Below, piece after piece: positions 1 through 12,716 of a DNA stretch of 64,000 bases. The stretch's first letter is position 1; each line of letters starts with the position of its first letter. The position numbers and the translations under genes were made by a program. The DNA is taken from NCBI RefSeq assembly GCF_022682495.2, contig NC_071394.1:30228470-30292469 (forward strand), read 5' to 3'. The DNA comes from Desmodus rotundus (Eukaryota > Chordata > Mammalia > Chiroptera > Phyllostomidae). Under the pieces are notes generated by a model, which saw nothing but the letters and a program-made list of their open reading frames with translations, was not told the DNA's origin and did no database searches.

Positions 1-1354
1 CCTCCATAATCTAAAAAGGCAACAGAGTGGAACTTCACAATTAATTATTTTATATTCATTGATTATATCATTTTATCATCAAAACAGATGAAGGGAATTG
101 ACACAGAACTTAATATGAAAAGTACCCAACATCTCTAGTGGACATTGTTGATTGTCTACCCAGCATCCTTCTCTCCTTTCTTCGCATGATATTGTGTCCT
201 TCTCTCCTTTCTTCACATGACATCCCAGTTTTATTCATAGGATTTAGGGAGAAGTTGCTCCCTTTCCAGTTTCAGAAGTGAGACTCAATTAATCCCAGGC
301 AATCAAAGAACTGTAATTCACCCATCAATGATGCTGTGGGAATGAACATATAACCTAATATTGGTCTAAGAGAGGGTGATTGGAGACTTCAGGGAAAGTT
401 CTCTCTTGTCTTTAAGAGAACAGGACAGAAGTCAGTTTCTTCTTTCACAGGATATGAGTAGGAAAGTTGCTCCCTACCTTTTGCTGCTGGCTGCTGTCTC
501 ATACCAGAAGGGAAGTCAGATTCAGGATAAAGCTGACAGGTGGAAGAGGCCAGAGACTCAAAGAGAAAAGGAACCCTGAACATATCAGGAGTAGAACCTT
601 TCCACCTCTGAATTTCCAGAGGAGTGATTCCCAGTTGTTTTCTGCCACAACACGCATGATGGGTGATGTTTATACATGTGGGACACGTTCCCAGGGGTGT
701 ATCCATTGTGTCTATGTGTGATTCCAGGGGCCTTTGTGGTAACATGAGCCTTTCTCTCCAATTCAGTAAAGCATGTCAGGGAGTGTGGTGTTTTAATGCA
801 ACACAATTGTAGGGGTAACCTCGAGGCTACTTCTCAGTTTTATTTAAAAGTGAGTTATTCACAAATGTCAGTATTTCCATTATTATGAGCAACAGATAAC
901 TTGTAACATATCTCACAACTGACTGTGATATGCAAGTGTGTCATTACACTGTGGTAGAGAACTGTTACTCTCACACATAGTCACAACTCTCACATTTCCA
1001 GAATGAAGTTCTTTTTCTTATTTAACCTAAATGTCTGTTTATTAAGTTAGCAGCTAGTGCTGTACTTGATGTCGAGAAGTCTTTTTCTTAGGAAACCTAA
1101 TGTGTAAGTCCAAATATTCCATGTCACTCCACAAGTACAACTTTGTGATAAATTCTAGGTATGGTATTCAACTTACTCAAAAACTATGAAGAATAGGGTA
1201 ATCCAAGTCTATAGGAAAAGAAACTTTTACACAGAAAACAGGAATGATACATTGAAGCCATCACCTCAACATAGATAAGTAGCAGAATGTTGAATAACTA
1301 AGATTTCAATAAACCTTTTTTTTAAAGCAAATTTGGGGTTTGGTAGAGTTTAGA
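1..1354. other. Anonymous sequence, no gene seen
   Basis: I see no exon structure or recognisable protein. Short ORFs overlap in several frames and show no family motif. Parts of 240-620 have the look of a very decayed LTR relic, but I cannot name it. A two-unit tandem repeat at 166-224 is listed separately. Confidence 0.5.
166..224. repeat. 31-bp tandem duplication (about 2 units)
   Basis: The unit starting TCCTTCTCTCCTTTCTTC is present at 166-196 and again from 197. The second copy differs by a few substitutions (CGCATGATATT against CACATGACATC). It is a local pyrimidine-rich duplication with no evident function. Confidence 0.8.
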
Positions 1355-1725
1355 TGTCGATGGCCTTCTCTGTCTCTTGAGGGACAGGTAGGGGAGAACA
1401 TTCACCATATGACATGGCCGTCCTTACCTGGGCTGCGGGGCAGTCTTAAGTGGCCAGGTTTTTGTGGCTTCCATTTGAGGAGGATTCTGGTTGGACTGAC
1501 ATGATGCCAACACAGCTGTGTGAGAGTGATCGTGCCTCTCACCAGTTCATGCTGAGAGTGGATCTACCCTGTACTCATGTATGTGCCCTCTCTCCATCTG
1601 GGAATAAAGCTGCCTGGGTGGGAAAATGCTTAGAGAACTCCCAGAACTTGAGTCCTTACTCCTGTTTTTGAGCACTCTTGCTTCTCATTTTTCTGCTCCT
1701 GGCTGACAGGTGGATAAAACCCAGC
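1355..1725 (+). other. Possible LTR-like relic
   Basis: The stretch contains an AATAAA signal at 1603-1608 followed by a TG/CT-rich tail, which resembles the R-U5 part of a solo LTR. No clear TG...CA ends or TSD were found and no family was recognised. It may equally be single-copy DNA. Confidence 0.2.
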
Positions 1726-3599
1726 ACAGTGGAAGTCATAGGAGAAATTCAGTCCAGCCTCACACTCTTGAAGTCAGCCAGTTGGTCTGATTACAGAGAA
1801 GGGAAGCCCACCCATAGTCTGAATGAATGCCACAAGCCATATTTAATCACGGCCAGTCGGTGCACATACATACTCACAAACACACGCACTCTCACTCACC
1901 CACCATAACAATAACAGCTCACTCACGTCAGCACTGCGAATGAGAGGGGATATTTTGCCAAGCCCACAGTGGACTGAAGCACCAGGGGGCTTGGAATTTG
2001 GAAAGTTCTTTCTTCTCACCCTCCCTTCCAACTGTACTCCTTCAACCCCAGGGAGCACAGCATGTCATCCTTTAGGTAAACAAGACTTCTCAATACTCAG
2101 GGAAGGAGGGTTCAACACAATGCACCAGTGTGGAACCTGGGGGACATGGTTGTGACGATAAGAGATTTGACGAGTTAAGTGTAAATGAATCAGAAACAGA
2201 TGGATGGGATTTTTGTTAAAACACACATGGGTTTTACAATTAAGGGAGGAGAGGGGTTGTGGAGAGAGTTTTGGCAAAAATGCCTCAGGCTCTGCCGGAC
2301 CCTACTGAACTGTTTGATGAACCCAGAACACAGCCAGGGTCAACTTTTCATCATTAATGGATAACACACAGCCCATGACCACACACAAGCCACGAAATAC
2401 AACCGATCCTAATAAATGTGGCCATGCACCAGCACGATTTTCAGTTTGTGACAAAAATAAAATGGCTCATAGTACGCCATGAAATCGCATCACATGCATC
2501 CCACAAGCCAGCAGCTGACTTGGCCCGTGAGCCTGATGGCGGTGTCCTCCACACTCACCCCCTTCCTGGGGTCTAGGCCTCTGTCACAGTCTTTTGCAGG
2601 GTATTAAAAAGTGATGCTTCGGGGTTCTAATTTGCCTTCCTTTTCTTTTTGCCACATCTCTTTGCTAATTGAAAACTGACAGCAAAAATGCTCTCAACCA
2701 CAAATATCTAGAAGAAAATGGAGACATTTGGACAGGCTGAAGTACTTTGAGTTTTATGAGCTCTAATAAGGTTAATCAAGGCTCTGGAAAGAATTTTGTT
2801 TCATGGTGGACTCAACAAAACAATAAGCTGGGACCTTCCGTGATTGGCTGGACGCACAGGCCTGGGAGCTGGGCCCTGACGAACGGCTGGTCAGGTTGGG
2901 TGAGGCCGCGCTGCAACTTCTTTCCACGCTGACGCAACCATGGTGGAACTTGGACACTATGTGCGGCTTGGCCTTCGGACTGCTGTCAGTTTCCGATCAC
3001 TGTAAATCCCAAACAAGCCGCCTCTGAAGTCCTCACAGCTGAGCATCCCTCCGTGACTTTGTTTTCTGAGGCATGTTTTCCCACCTCATGTCTTCACGGC
3101 AGTGTTACCTAATCCAGGCTGGGATGCGTTTGGGTTGAGTGAGGAGCAAATGGAAAGGAGCCACTTGGCAGGAATAGCAAAGGAGAAAGTGGAGTTGACA
3201 GATGGAGGTGGTGAGAGGGCGGCAGGGTGGGGGTGTGGTTCCATGGGGGTATTAACGCCATTGTCAGATTCTTCACATGCTGAGAAGCAGGGGAGTGAAA
3301 TCCCTTTCCCTGACCCATCCTTCATCCCCTGCAAAGGAGCTCTGAGCAAATGAGGAAGGTTATATCAACCAGTGGGTTCTGAGGACTGGCTGAGTCTGAA
3401 AGTCTCCCCCAAAAAAGGCTGCTCTGGCATGGGTGGGCTTTACCCCTACCTGGGCAGGTGCCACTGCGCTGGGTGTCTCCACAGAGGACCAGGAGGACTG
3501 GAACTTTGTCTTCAGTGCCCCACACTTTTCCTAAAGTGCTCCCCACCTTTTTTGCCTAAATCCCTTCCATGATTTGTTTTTCTTTTCCTGACATCTTAG
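1726..3599. other. Anonymous sequence, moderately GC-rich in part
   Basis: No supported gene. Around 2,830-3,010 the GC content and CpG count rise. A short 22-codon reading frame starts at an ATG in a fair Kozak context (2,940), but it has no recognisable product and no detectable splice or coding signature. Confidence 0.4.
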
Positions 3600-3730
3600 G
3601 AATTTCAACTTCTCAGGGGAAGAGATCATAAACTGTTCAGGGATGGGGACTCTACCTGATCTAGATCTGTACCCTTAGTTCCAGCACAGTACCTAGACCA
3701 TAATAAGCCCACCACAAATGTTAGGAAATT
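3600..3730 (+). mobile_element. L2-type LINE 3' end fragment (relic)
   Basis: The text reads like the L2 3' end: a 'gatcataaactgttcagggatggggactct' stretch, then 'agttccagcacagtacctagaccataataagccc', corresponding to the usual GCACAGTGCCTGGCACATAGTAGG motif. It is highly diverged, consistent with an insertion dating to early mammals. Confidence 0.6.
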
Positions 3731-4204
3731 TCTAAGACTACAGATCTCCTGGTGCCTACAGCTCAGCGCCTCGCTGTGGTGGGGGCACTAAGTGTTATGA
3801 CCTGATATCCTTTGTCAGTTCAGTAACATGTTCTTCCTTCCTTCTTCCTCCTCCAGCTGTGTGTGTCCACCAGTCCCCACTCCTGTGTGTCAGCAGCGCC
3901 TCCCCCAACAGCACTCTTCATACTTGCACCCCCACTACTGTACTGAACTTGAAGCATCTGAGATTCACTGTGCCACGTCCCATTCCCTCTATTCTGGAAA
4001 AGAAAAACGTGTCTAATAATTTCTTGCTGATGTGACCTAAGTGCTAATGGATTACTTAGCTATGTGTCCAGATAACATATTTCCATTAGAGGTAATGGCC
4101 TAAGTCCGGGAGCGGCTGTAGTGGTGGGACCTCCAGGCATCAGGCTGATGTCCTCAGAGTAAGCTTTCCAGTGCCTTTCATTCAGTAAGGAAGTGGTACG
4201 CAGC
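3731..4204. other. Anonymous sequence
   Basis: Nothing recognisable. A 62-codon ORF at 3828-4016 is proline/serine-rich because of a pyrimidine-rich stretch and has no family motif. Confidence 0.4.
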
Positions 4205-4425
4205 ATCCAAACGGCATGGCCTTTTGGTCAGACAGATCTGAGGTAGTTCCCTGGCTCCCCCGCTTAATCAGCCATGGAAAAATAAAGGAGGCAATTTACA
4301 TAACTTCCCAGGGCCCATTGGACACGAACACTTATCTGTGGGATTATTGCAAAGGTGAAATGAAATGATGCTTATAAATCTAGCACAGTGCCAGGCGCAC
4401 AGCAGACACAGACACACAATCAATC
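4205..4425 (+). mobile_element. MIR SINE (relic)
   Basis: MIR landmarks occur in order: 'gtcagacagatctgaggt' near the 5' side, a degenerate core, then 'ttatctgtgggattattgcaaaggtgaaatgaaatgatgcttataaatctagcacagtgccaggcgcacagcag'. The last part matches the MIR 3' region in layout. It is an old tRNA-derived SINE common to all mammals. Confidence 0.8.
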
Positions 4426-5689
4426 CAAATTCCTTTCCATTTCTTTCAGTTATTAATCTGCTGCCACAGTGAACTATGTATAAAAGCCTGTTCTCACCAA
4501 GCACTGCAGTTGCAATACAAAGGTGCTGCCTGTCCCTCACAGGAATGGGTTTCCATTGGTGTTAGAGGCCTGGGACCTTCCACTCCTCAAACAGGCCCCA
4601 CCTTACCTGAGCAATCTCTTGCCAATCAGATGCTCTTTGGCTGCTGAGGCCAGCTGGCTACTCCCCAGGGAGTTCTTACAGATGCAGGCGTTTCTGTGAT
4701 TGGTCCTCCATTCTGCAATGGGTCTTGCTGGCTTTTCTAAGCAGGCTTTGAGGTCTGCTTCTCTTCCTGAGAGGCTGGTTCTGCTCTTTCACAGCTGAGG
4801 GTCCAACTTCCCAGGAGAAGGGGAGAACCCAAGACATCACGCTCCACAATTACATCTCTGCACCCTCCTGCACCAGGCAGGGATTGCCTCAGGAGCAAGG
4901 CCGGTGAGTCTGAGCAGAAGCGGGTGGAGCAGGCCACGAAGCTGGACTCAGAGCTCGTCCCCTGGAGTGTGGACCTCCGCTGACCAGCTTGCTTCTGCGC
5001 TAATAAATATCCAACCCTTCAACAGGAAAATAAATTATCCCCCCACTGCTAGGCAAAACAGTTGTGATAAATTGTCGTTTTAGTCAACAGTGTTTAAAGT
5101 AGAATCAGTAAAGTGTGAGTAATGATGGCTGAGTCAAAAGTCCTGTATTAAACACAATGGTCGGATGAGGGCGGGGACAGCCTTCAGAGGAAAGCGATTG
5201 CAAGTTTAACTAAAACAACTCTTGTTCAGGGTGGGAAAAAAAGGCCTTGGGATGTATTATCCTATTCATTTTTTTCTGTAGGAGCAGCTCTCAGGGTGTC
5301 CTGGGCATAAAGTCAAGATCTCCATTTACCAGAGATGTTTAGAAAACATGCTCTTAAAAGTGGGAACTACCATGTTTTTGACTGGACAACAGAAATATGG
5401 TCGAATTCTTTCAGTATAAGGAGGATTTGAGAGAGTTATATGGTATGGCTATGTTTCTCAAAGGGGATGCCTAGAAAGGATTTCTAAGTAAGAAAAATCA
5501 AGAGGCATTTTTGATTAAAAAAAGGCACAGTGGTTGGTGATTCTATTTTTAATATTTATATATTCTACTGAATAATCTACAGTCAAACCTCACTAATTCC
5601 AACTAGAATTAGGGAAGAATCAAAATGATGGGCAGTTGAGGGTATTGAATGTATTAAATAAACTTGCTTAAAGTTCTATAACAGATAAC
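4426..5689. other. Anonymous sequence
   Basis: No supported gene. There are two AATAAA-like words near 5,002 and 5,030 but no recognisable upstream coding sequence. Confidence 0.4.
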
Positions 5690-5840
5690 TTAATGTACTT
5701 TAGGCCCACTGTGGACCATTTAACAGACACTAACATTAAGTAACTTTCCTGGGGTCAGGTAGGTAGTAAGTGGTGTAGTCAGTTTTCAAACTCAGGTCTT
5801 CCTGTTTCCAAATCTGCACAGTTAAACATGTAGCATCTTA
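5690..5840 (-). mobile_element. MIR SINE (relic), reverse orientation
   Basis: The region reads as a reverse-complement MIR: 'taagtaactttcctggggtcaggtaggtagtaagtggtgtagtcag' followed by 'aaactcaggtcttcctgtttccaa', the usual rc order of AAGTAACTTGCCCAAGGTCA...GAACCCAGGTCTTCC. Diverged and truncated. Confidence 0.7.
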
Positions 5841-7321
5841 GCTATTTGCACATTTGCTAATCAACAGTTAATGTGACACTTATTAAGATTACTAATGGCA
5901 TTTCTGTCATCATTAAACATGAACCCGTAAGATGTCCATTTGGCATACTTTTTAAATTATTTTGAGTAATCCTATGTGCCAGAACATAACAAAATAAAAT
6001 TTATAGATTACACATATGTGTAGTGGTTAAAAAAGGTTTATTTGCCAGGACACAATGCCCTTGTACTCTTGTTTGTGTTGTAGATATTATTAACTTCAGT
6101 TAAGGATTTGAGGCAGCTTAGTACAGATCTAGATTACAAAAGAGCATCCCTTCTCTGTTTAAAGTCCCTTCTCCCTCCTTTTCTATTAAGTGGTTCCCCT
6201 CACCTTTCTCTAAGGGATTTTGCTTGAGATTATTTCCTGTCTCATCTTCATTTTTGCCTTTTTCTCTGTGGCAGTCGGCTGTTACATTTTTGTCTCTCTA
6301 ACATCTCTCCATTTGAACAACGGTTTTTCTCCCGTTCCATTGAATTAGGTAGGGGGCTGCCAATCAGGAAGCCATGTCTTCTCTGGCACAGGAGTGGGAT
6401 GTCATACTGACTTGCCCAAATCAGAACATTTTGTAGCTATGGACACTGATGATTCCAAGTGACCATAGTGTTACCAAACCCAACCAGTAGCAGGGGGTCC
6501 TACCAATTGCTGCCTACCAGACAAATCTCCAAAGGTGGAGTCTGGGGAAAAAGAAAGGAATCTTTTGTTTAATGGCAAGTTTCTACCTAAAATATCTGGG
6601 GAACAAAAGTAAGGGGACAGAAAAGTCAGAGTATGACATCAAAAATGGCTGTTTAAATATTTGTTGTTACAACTACTACATAGGTTCAAGAACTGAAAAT
6701 ATCGCAAGAACAATAACCTGTCCACAGTGCTGACCATTTTCACCAAAGTCTTTAGAAATAATGGCAAGTGTCTGCCTGAAAGCCTGTCTCCTCTAAGACA
6801 CCCAAAGAAAAACCACCCTGTCAGCCTCTGCCAGTTCAGTTCAAGGTTGTGGCAGGAACCTCTTTCCCACCCCACAGTATCATAAACGTAGGTGGCTCAG
6901 CTGCCCTCCAGTCAGTGTCCAGCGTCAGGCGTCTTTTGGAGTCTCTGCCCCCAGGCCTCCACTCACATGCTTGCTGGCAACTATGGACATGCCCCTGCCT
7001 GGGGGAGGGGAAAGAGCCAACTGACCTTTTACATCCCTCTGTTTAAAAGAGAGAGTTATACTTGCTGTTTAAAAGTCCTCTTCCAGAATCCCATGCATGC
7101 CAAAAGCCAGCAGGGTGTCCAGCTTTCCAACCAATCAGGGCCAGTGTCGGCCATGTTTGCCTTTGCTCCGCTTCTGGCCACCATGTCCAGCAAGGGGACA
7201 GTCTCCAGTCACGCAGGCTCTGTACGAGCTCTCTTGTATATGTGTTATTTGAATGTCAACTGGTTTAGAACAAATGAAATAAGCCATTAAAATAAGATGA
7301 CTTTCCTCATTCCTGACTTTT
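5841..7321. other. Anonymous sequence
   Basis: No supported gene. A 132-codon ORF at 6892-7290 overlaps other frames and shows no domain or motif. I read it as chance. The region 6,340-6,470 contains words that recall an ancient LTR relic but cannot be named. Confidence 0.4.
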
Positions 7322-8660
7322 TCACATTTTTTAAAATTAGGATTGACATTCAATATTATTTTATATGAATTTCAGGTGTATCGCATAATGGTTACAAAGT
7401 GATTCACCCCAATAAATCTAATGCCCACCTGGCACTGTGCATGGTTATTAAAATATTATTGTCTATATTCTCTGTGCTGTACTATGCATCCCCATAACTA
7501 TTTTGGGGTGGGTGAAAAAAGTGAAGGTATTAATTTGATTTTTATTTTCAAGTTTCCTAAAGTAGAAACTTAGATTATTGACTTTAGATCTTTCTTTTCT
7601 CATGCATGCACTCCATGCTATAAAATTCCCTCTAAGCATCACTTTTATGCATCCCACAAATTTTCATAAGTTGTATTTTCATTTTTATTTAGTTCAGAAT
7701 GGTTTTAAATTTTTCTTGAGACCCCTTCAACTCATGTGTTGTTTAGAAGTATGTTGTTTCATCTCCAATTATTTGGAAATTTTCAAGCTACCTTTTGTTA
7801 TGGATTTCTACTTCAGTTCCATCATGGTCTTAAAAATTACTTTGTATTATTTCCATTCTTTGAAATTTGTTAAGATGTGTTGCATAACCCTGAGTTTGGT
7901 GAATGTTCCGTGAGCTTAAAAAAATGTGTGTTATGTTGTCGGATGCAGATGATTAGTGGTGCCGCTCAGTTCAACCATGTCCTCACTAATTTCCTGCTTG
8001 CCGGATTTGTCAATAACTAATAGAGATGTGTTGAATTACCCAAGAAGATGCATTCTATTTGTTTTTTTAATTACATTTTATTGATTATATTATTACAGTT
8101 GTCCTAGCACCCCCACTCCCTCAGGCAATCCCCACACCATTGTTCATGTCCATGGGTCATGCATGCATGTGCTTTGGCTACTCCATTTCCTATACTGTAC
8201 TTTACATCCCCATGGCTATTATGTAACTCCTTATTTGTACTTCTTAATCCCCTCACCTCTTCACCCATTCCCCCAAATTCCCCTCCCATCTGGCAACCAT
8301 CAAAACACTTTCCATATCCATGATTCTGTCTTTGTTCTTCTTGTTTGCTTAGTTTGTTTTTTTAGATTCTATTAGGATAGATATATATTTATTGCCATTT
8401 TATTGTTCATAGTTTTAATTTTCTCTTTTTTATTAAATAAGTCCCTTTAACATTGCACATAATAAAGGTTTGGTGATGATGAACTCCTTTAGCTCTACCA
8501 GATGCATTCTATTTGGGTTCCTTTACTTTTCCAGCTTTTCTTCCATGTTCTAAAATTTTACTATTATAGGTCAATGTTTGGCCTACAAAATTTGTCTTAA
8601 TTGAATATTTATCCAGAGTTGCATATTTTTCTAGAAACGTTAGTGTTGAGGTTCCCTGAT
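7322..8660 (-). mobile_element. Old L1 fragment, split by a later insertion
   Basis: On the minus strand the left end is an L1 3' UTR of the laurasiatherian type (rc text 'gacattcaatattattttatatgaatttcaggtgtat...acaaagtgattc' at 7,328-7,420). It then jumps to ORF2-like text from about 7,510. The L1 is interrupted at 8,062-8,499 by a younger insertion, and L1 text resumes at 8,516-8,660. Heavily mutated, with no usable ORF. Confidence 0.75.
8062..8499 (-). mobile_element. HAL1-type element, 5'-truncated 3' end
   Basis: A 438-bp insertion in minus orientation: poly(T) at the left, then the rc of the ...AACTGTAATA...AATCAATAAAA 3' end shared with the elements at 26.3, 38.5 and 55.6 kb, and on its right the rc of the end of ORF1 and its 3' UTR. 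Perfect 16-bp TSDs (AGATGCATTCTATTTG) lie at 8,046-8,061 and 8,500-8,515. This is a standard 5'-truncated target-primed insertion into the older L1. Confidence 0.85.
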
Positions 8661-8682
8661 AGCCAGCAGGGATTTCTGTGAG

Positions 8683-9048
8683 TGTCATGACTGAGTGTTT
8701 GAGTCTCCCCCAAATTCATATGCTGAGACTCTAACTCCCAATGTGAAGGTATTGGGAGGTGGGCCTCTCAGGGTGATTAGGTCATGAGGGTGGAGGTCCT
8801 GTGAAAGGGATTTAGTGACCTTGTAAAGGAGACCCCAGAAAGCTTTCTTGCTCCTTCAGCTATGTGAGGACATAGAGAGAAGAAGGCTGTCTGTGAATCA
8901 GGAAGTGGGACCTCGACATGTACTGGATTTGCTGGAGCCATAATCTTGGATTTCCCAGTCTCCAGAACTGTGAGAAATAATAAGGTTTGTTGTTTAGGTC
9001 ACCTGGTCTGTGGTATTTTTGGTATAGTAGTCTGGACAGACTAAGATA
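8683..9048 (+). mobile_element. MaLR (MST/MLT1-type) solo LTR
   Basis: The order of landmarks fits an ERVL-MaLR LTR: 'gagtctcccccaaattcatatgctgagactctaac', 'tattgggaggtgggcctctcagggtgattaggtcatgagggtgga', 'tatgtgaggacatagagagaagaaggctg', 'gatttcccagtctccagaactgtgagaaata', 'gacagactaagata'. This is a solo LTR with no internal region. Only non-coding LTR sequence is present. Confidence 0.85.
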
Positions 9049-12000
9049 GTAGGTATTGGGCAAATTTATTGGCTGCCCTAGATAATCTACTGTATTACAT
9101 GAGTATGAGGTCCTCTCTGAACAAGGGAAGAGCTAGGCAGGAAGCAGACATTTTACTAAGCCAATGCATGGAGTACCATGCTTTGAAAGGACAGAAGAGG
9201 GAAAAATTGAAGCATTCAGTGTAGGGAGAGGGGAAGGTATCTACTGTTCTTCAGAAATGAGAAAAGAGAGATACTTTGCCTTAATCTTAAACTCATCACT
9301 TATTAGCTTAAGTAGACTAGTTAAAGGAAACCAAATTTCTTTTTTTACTTTGTCCAGTCCATTCTTATGTTAACCTTCAAGTGTTTTGGCCAGGATCCCA
9401 GTGGATTCACATGAAGAATACATTTTTCCCCCAGCTTAAATTTGTTCTGTTTACACCACATAATGATACTGCCTCGGAAGCAGCTATAAACAGAGAACAA
9501 ATCTATAAAATTTGTAAAACTTGCAGCTAGTGTGAATGAGTGATGATGCCATTTCTTATAAGATCATCTCCTCCAGGTGGCACGAAGTAGGTTCATTTTA
9601 AAAGAAACACATACATTTCTACACTTTAAAATAAGTTGTATATTATTGATAGTATAATTTCTTGAGCATTTTTCTGTACATGGACCACAATATGAATCAT
9701 TTTTTTTCAAGGAAAAGACTAGTTTTATAACAGGACCTGCCCTTGATATCAAAATCCATAGATCTATATTCAAGTAGATGAATGTGTTAGTCTATGCATG
9801 TAGTGATGCAGTAAGCATTCACAGTTTCTAAATCCAATTGGTTCATGGAGCTGCAGGACCTTGGAGTGGTAGTATGCATGCGTGTCACATTTTGCGGGGC
9901 AGGGAATAACTGTCATAAAGTATCCCAGTGCTGTGAATTTTTGAAGTGAACACATTCAAGCAAAAAGCAGTACACAGCTTTCCTTGTTTTCTGCCTCTGA
10001 TAGAAGCAGGGGGAAAACTGGGTCTCCCTCTTATAATCATGTGAAAATGCCTAGCAATTGGGAGGGGGTTTGCAAAATAGACAAGGTCACAAGTAAGTCA
10101 GGTCACAAGTGAATTAAAAAGAGCCTCAAAAGGCATATTGCTTAGAGCTGATATGTAGCCACCATGTAGAAAAGTGTGATTAACTTTAGGATACAGAAGT
10201 CCCTAAAGAAGCGACGTTCTTTACAGATACAATGGGTTGCGCAATACCTGGCTTCTGTCATGCTCAGGAGTGTCAGGGTGATAGAAGCTGCTCTCAGAGG
10301 TAGAAGACTCCCCTTGGGGGAGCCTATACCTGTGGGATGACCTTGTGAAGGTCTGTTTGTTGATTTGGTGTGTCCTGGCTGTCTGTGTTCTCTGTCAGCC
10401 AAATGTTTCTTTCAGGATCTAGCTCACGTGATACATGGAGACCCAAGAAACACACACGCACGCACAAAATCTCTCATTTTTCAGTTCTGGAGAAGCAGGC
10501 CAGAGAGCTCGGGCCATCAGCAGATGTCTCTGCTATGTGTGGAGGCCAGAATCCTCTCACATGCTTGTGTCTCAAGCCAACTTGGGTGTTGATCCAACCT
10601 GACCCTCTCACCAGTTCTCGGTCAGGGAGTCAGTGCTTTGCACTGTGCATGATGTTCTGCTTTTAAAGATGTTTTCCTAAATAAGGCCATGAAAAAGTAA
10701 GATGCATTTTAAAGTTATTGTTAAATACATGTAACTGAAAAAGACAGTTTCTTTCATAATGCAATAATTTCACAAAACATTCTCAACAAATGAACTGTAC
10801 ATAGAAGTTTTAAGCAGAATTTCTGCTTTACGACTCCTCGTAAATCTGAAATGTAAATCTGGTTAAGTGGTTCCTTTGCTTAAAACCTGTCTGGCCTCCA
10901 AATTGCCCAAAGTTAATTAACAATATTACAATAAAATATAATAATATTTAGTGCAATATATAATATACTGATATTATTATTATGATATTTTTCTGGATTT
11001 GTGATGCCCATGGTATTTGTCACCTTTTAAAAATTATAATTTGTTAAAATTACTCTTCTCATTTTAAATAAATATTCAACTTTCTATACTATTAAATTAA
11101 AAAATAAATGTAGAAATAGTTCCTGAATAAAAACAATGCAAAGCTATTTGAAATGGAACCCCATTGTATCCTGGATCTGTCCATGTGCATACCTCAATCA
11201 GAATTCTCTTAGAGTATGTCCTGTGACTATAAGCATCTTGAAAAACTAGAAGTAAGAAAAAAAAGGCCAAAGGTAGGCAATTCCCCTCTTCATCTGATCT
11301 CAGTGAGAGAAGATACTGCTTTGAGTTTCTTGGGAGGACGTTTTAACCCAGTTTGCTTCCTTCAGGGTCTCTTGGGAATCACTTTTTGACCATGACTTCT
11401 AATTCTGTGTCCAAACCAGGGGCAACCTTGAGCTTCCACCTGTGTATGTTTCAGACTCACAGGTGTCACAACTAAGGAGCTTCCCCTCTTCCAATAGTTC
11501 TGCCTCACCACCTGGTCCTTCACATCTTCTTGCCAGAGGTTGCCTGCTCTTCTCTAGCACATGCCCCTTTGTTTTCTCCAAACCAGCCTCTGAACCTATG
11601 ACCCATGGTGCTGTTGAAAAGACCCAGACCTCCAGGTGGAGAAATTAAATCCTGTTCTTCTGTGATGGCTTCATGTTTTTTAGAAGCCTTGAATCCTCCC
11701 AATCCACAACCTAACAGAAAAATAATAGATAAATAACCCTAATAAATAATAGAGGAAGGCATCAGCTAGATTTATATTATTACTATTACCTAGTATCATT
11801 TTTTGTTTAGCCTTCCAATTGTGTTAAACGTGTGTTAGTAGAGTAAAGCTTTAATAATTCAGAATGTTTTTTACATTTATACACACATATACACACACCT
11901 ATATATATAAAATATATACATATTTATTTTTACTAAGGCATAACAACAAGATCCCTACAAAACACAGAAAACTTATTTGGGGTGAGATCAGTCTTCTGAG

Positions 12001-12101
12001 AACATTACCTTTCCCTAAGCAATAATTTGAACTTACATGGCTGAAATGTTTAATTAATCTGAGTGTAGCCTCAGGAATGTATATGACTATACCAGCCTAT
12101 C
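9049..12101. other. Anonymous sequence, AT-rich in part
   Basis: About 3 kb without a supported gene. ORFs such as 10142-10402 (minus) and 10370-10666 (plus) lie over one another and have no motif. The interval 10,900-11,110 is strongly AT-rich. A TA/CA microsatellite at 11,879-11,930 is listed separately. Confidence 0.4.
11879..11930. repeat. TA/CA-rich microsatellite
   Basis: Alternating tatacacacatatacacacacc...tatatatataaaatatatac. An impure dinucleotide tract in an AT-rich setting. Confidence 0.8.
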
Positions 12102-12656
12102 TACTGGATTGGCCAGAAAGTTCGTTTAGTCTTTTCCATCAGTACCATGGCTCTAATAGTGCTTAGTTGTCTTTAGCTTCATTCAAAACAATATTATTAC
12201 ACTATATTGTGACAGTTGTCATATCTGCGTGCATTTAAAAAAAGTATCAAAACTGGTGAAGTTTTGTGTAACCATTTTAGTATTAAAGATGGAAAAAATA
12301 TGCAACATTTTTGGCATGTTATGCCTTATTATTTCAAGAAAGGTAAAAACGCAACTGAAATGTAAAAAAAAATTATTTGCGTAGTGTGTGGAGAAGACGC
12401 TGTGACTAGTCGAAAGTGTCAAAAGTGGTTTGTAAACTTTCTTGGTACTGTTGATATTTTGGCCAAATAATTCTTTGCTGTCTTATGCATTGCAAGATGT
12501 TTAGCAGCACCCCTGGCCTCTACCCACTAGAAGCCCATAGCGGGAAACAGCTGACATACTCAAAATAGTCAGATCAATAAAGTTATTGGTGAAAATGAAA
12601 AATGTATCTTTAATTTTACAGAAAAAAATTAAATGGACTTTTTGGCCAACCCAATA
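12102..12656 (+). mobile_element. Internally deleted mariner transposon with captured filler
   Basis: The left end TACTGGATTGGCCAGAAAGT and the right end ACTTTTTGGCCAACCCAATA form mariner-type inverted repeats (BTMAR-like in remembered sequence), with TA at the outer ends. Just inside the left end (about 12,290-12,430) there is a degraded transposase N-terminus readable with frameshifts (words like 'ISRKVKTQLK'). The right 110 bp is the normal mariner tail ('aataaagttattggtgaaaatgaaaaatg'). A full mariner is about 1.3 kb. Here roughly 800 bp is missing and is replaced by a piece of another transposon at 12,441-12,541. Confidence 0.8.
12441..12541 (-). mobile_element. MER20 (hAT-Charlie) fragment inside the mariner
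   Basis: The text 'tggtactgttgatattttggccaaataattctttgctg' and 'gcattgcaagatgtttagcagcacccctggcctctacccactag' is the reverse complement of one half of MER20, a eutherian-wide non-autonomous hAT element. Mariner sequence flanks it directly on both sides. MER20 is older than this mariner type, so it was probably copied into the mariner rather than having inserted into it. Confidence 0.75.
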
Positions 12657-12716
12657 AAACTGATACTGGCTTAGTTGTGTCTTCCCAGTCAACCCAAGAG
12701 GATTGACTGCATAAAG

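Noticed and set aside
6892..7290. 132-codon plus-strand ORF
   Set aside because: No recognisable domain. Two other frames are open over the same interval, and it ends next to an L1 3' end.
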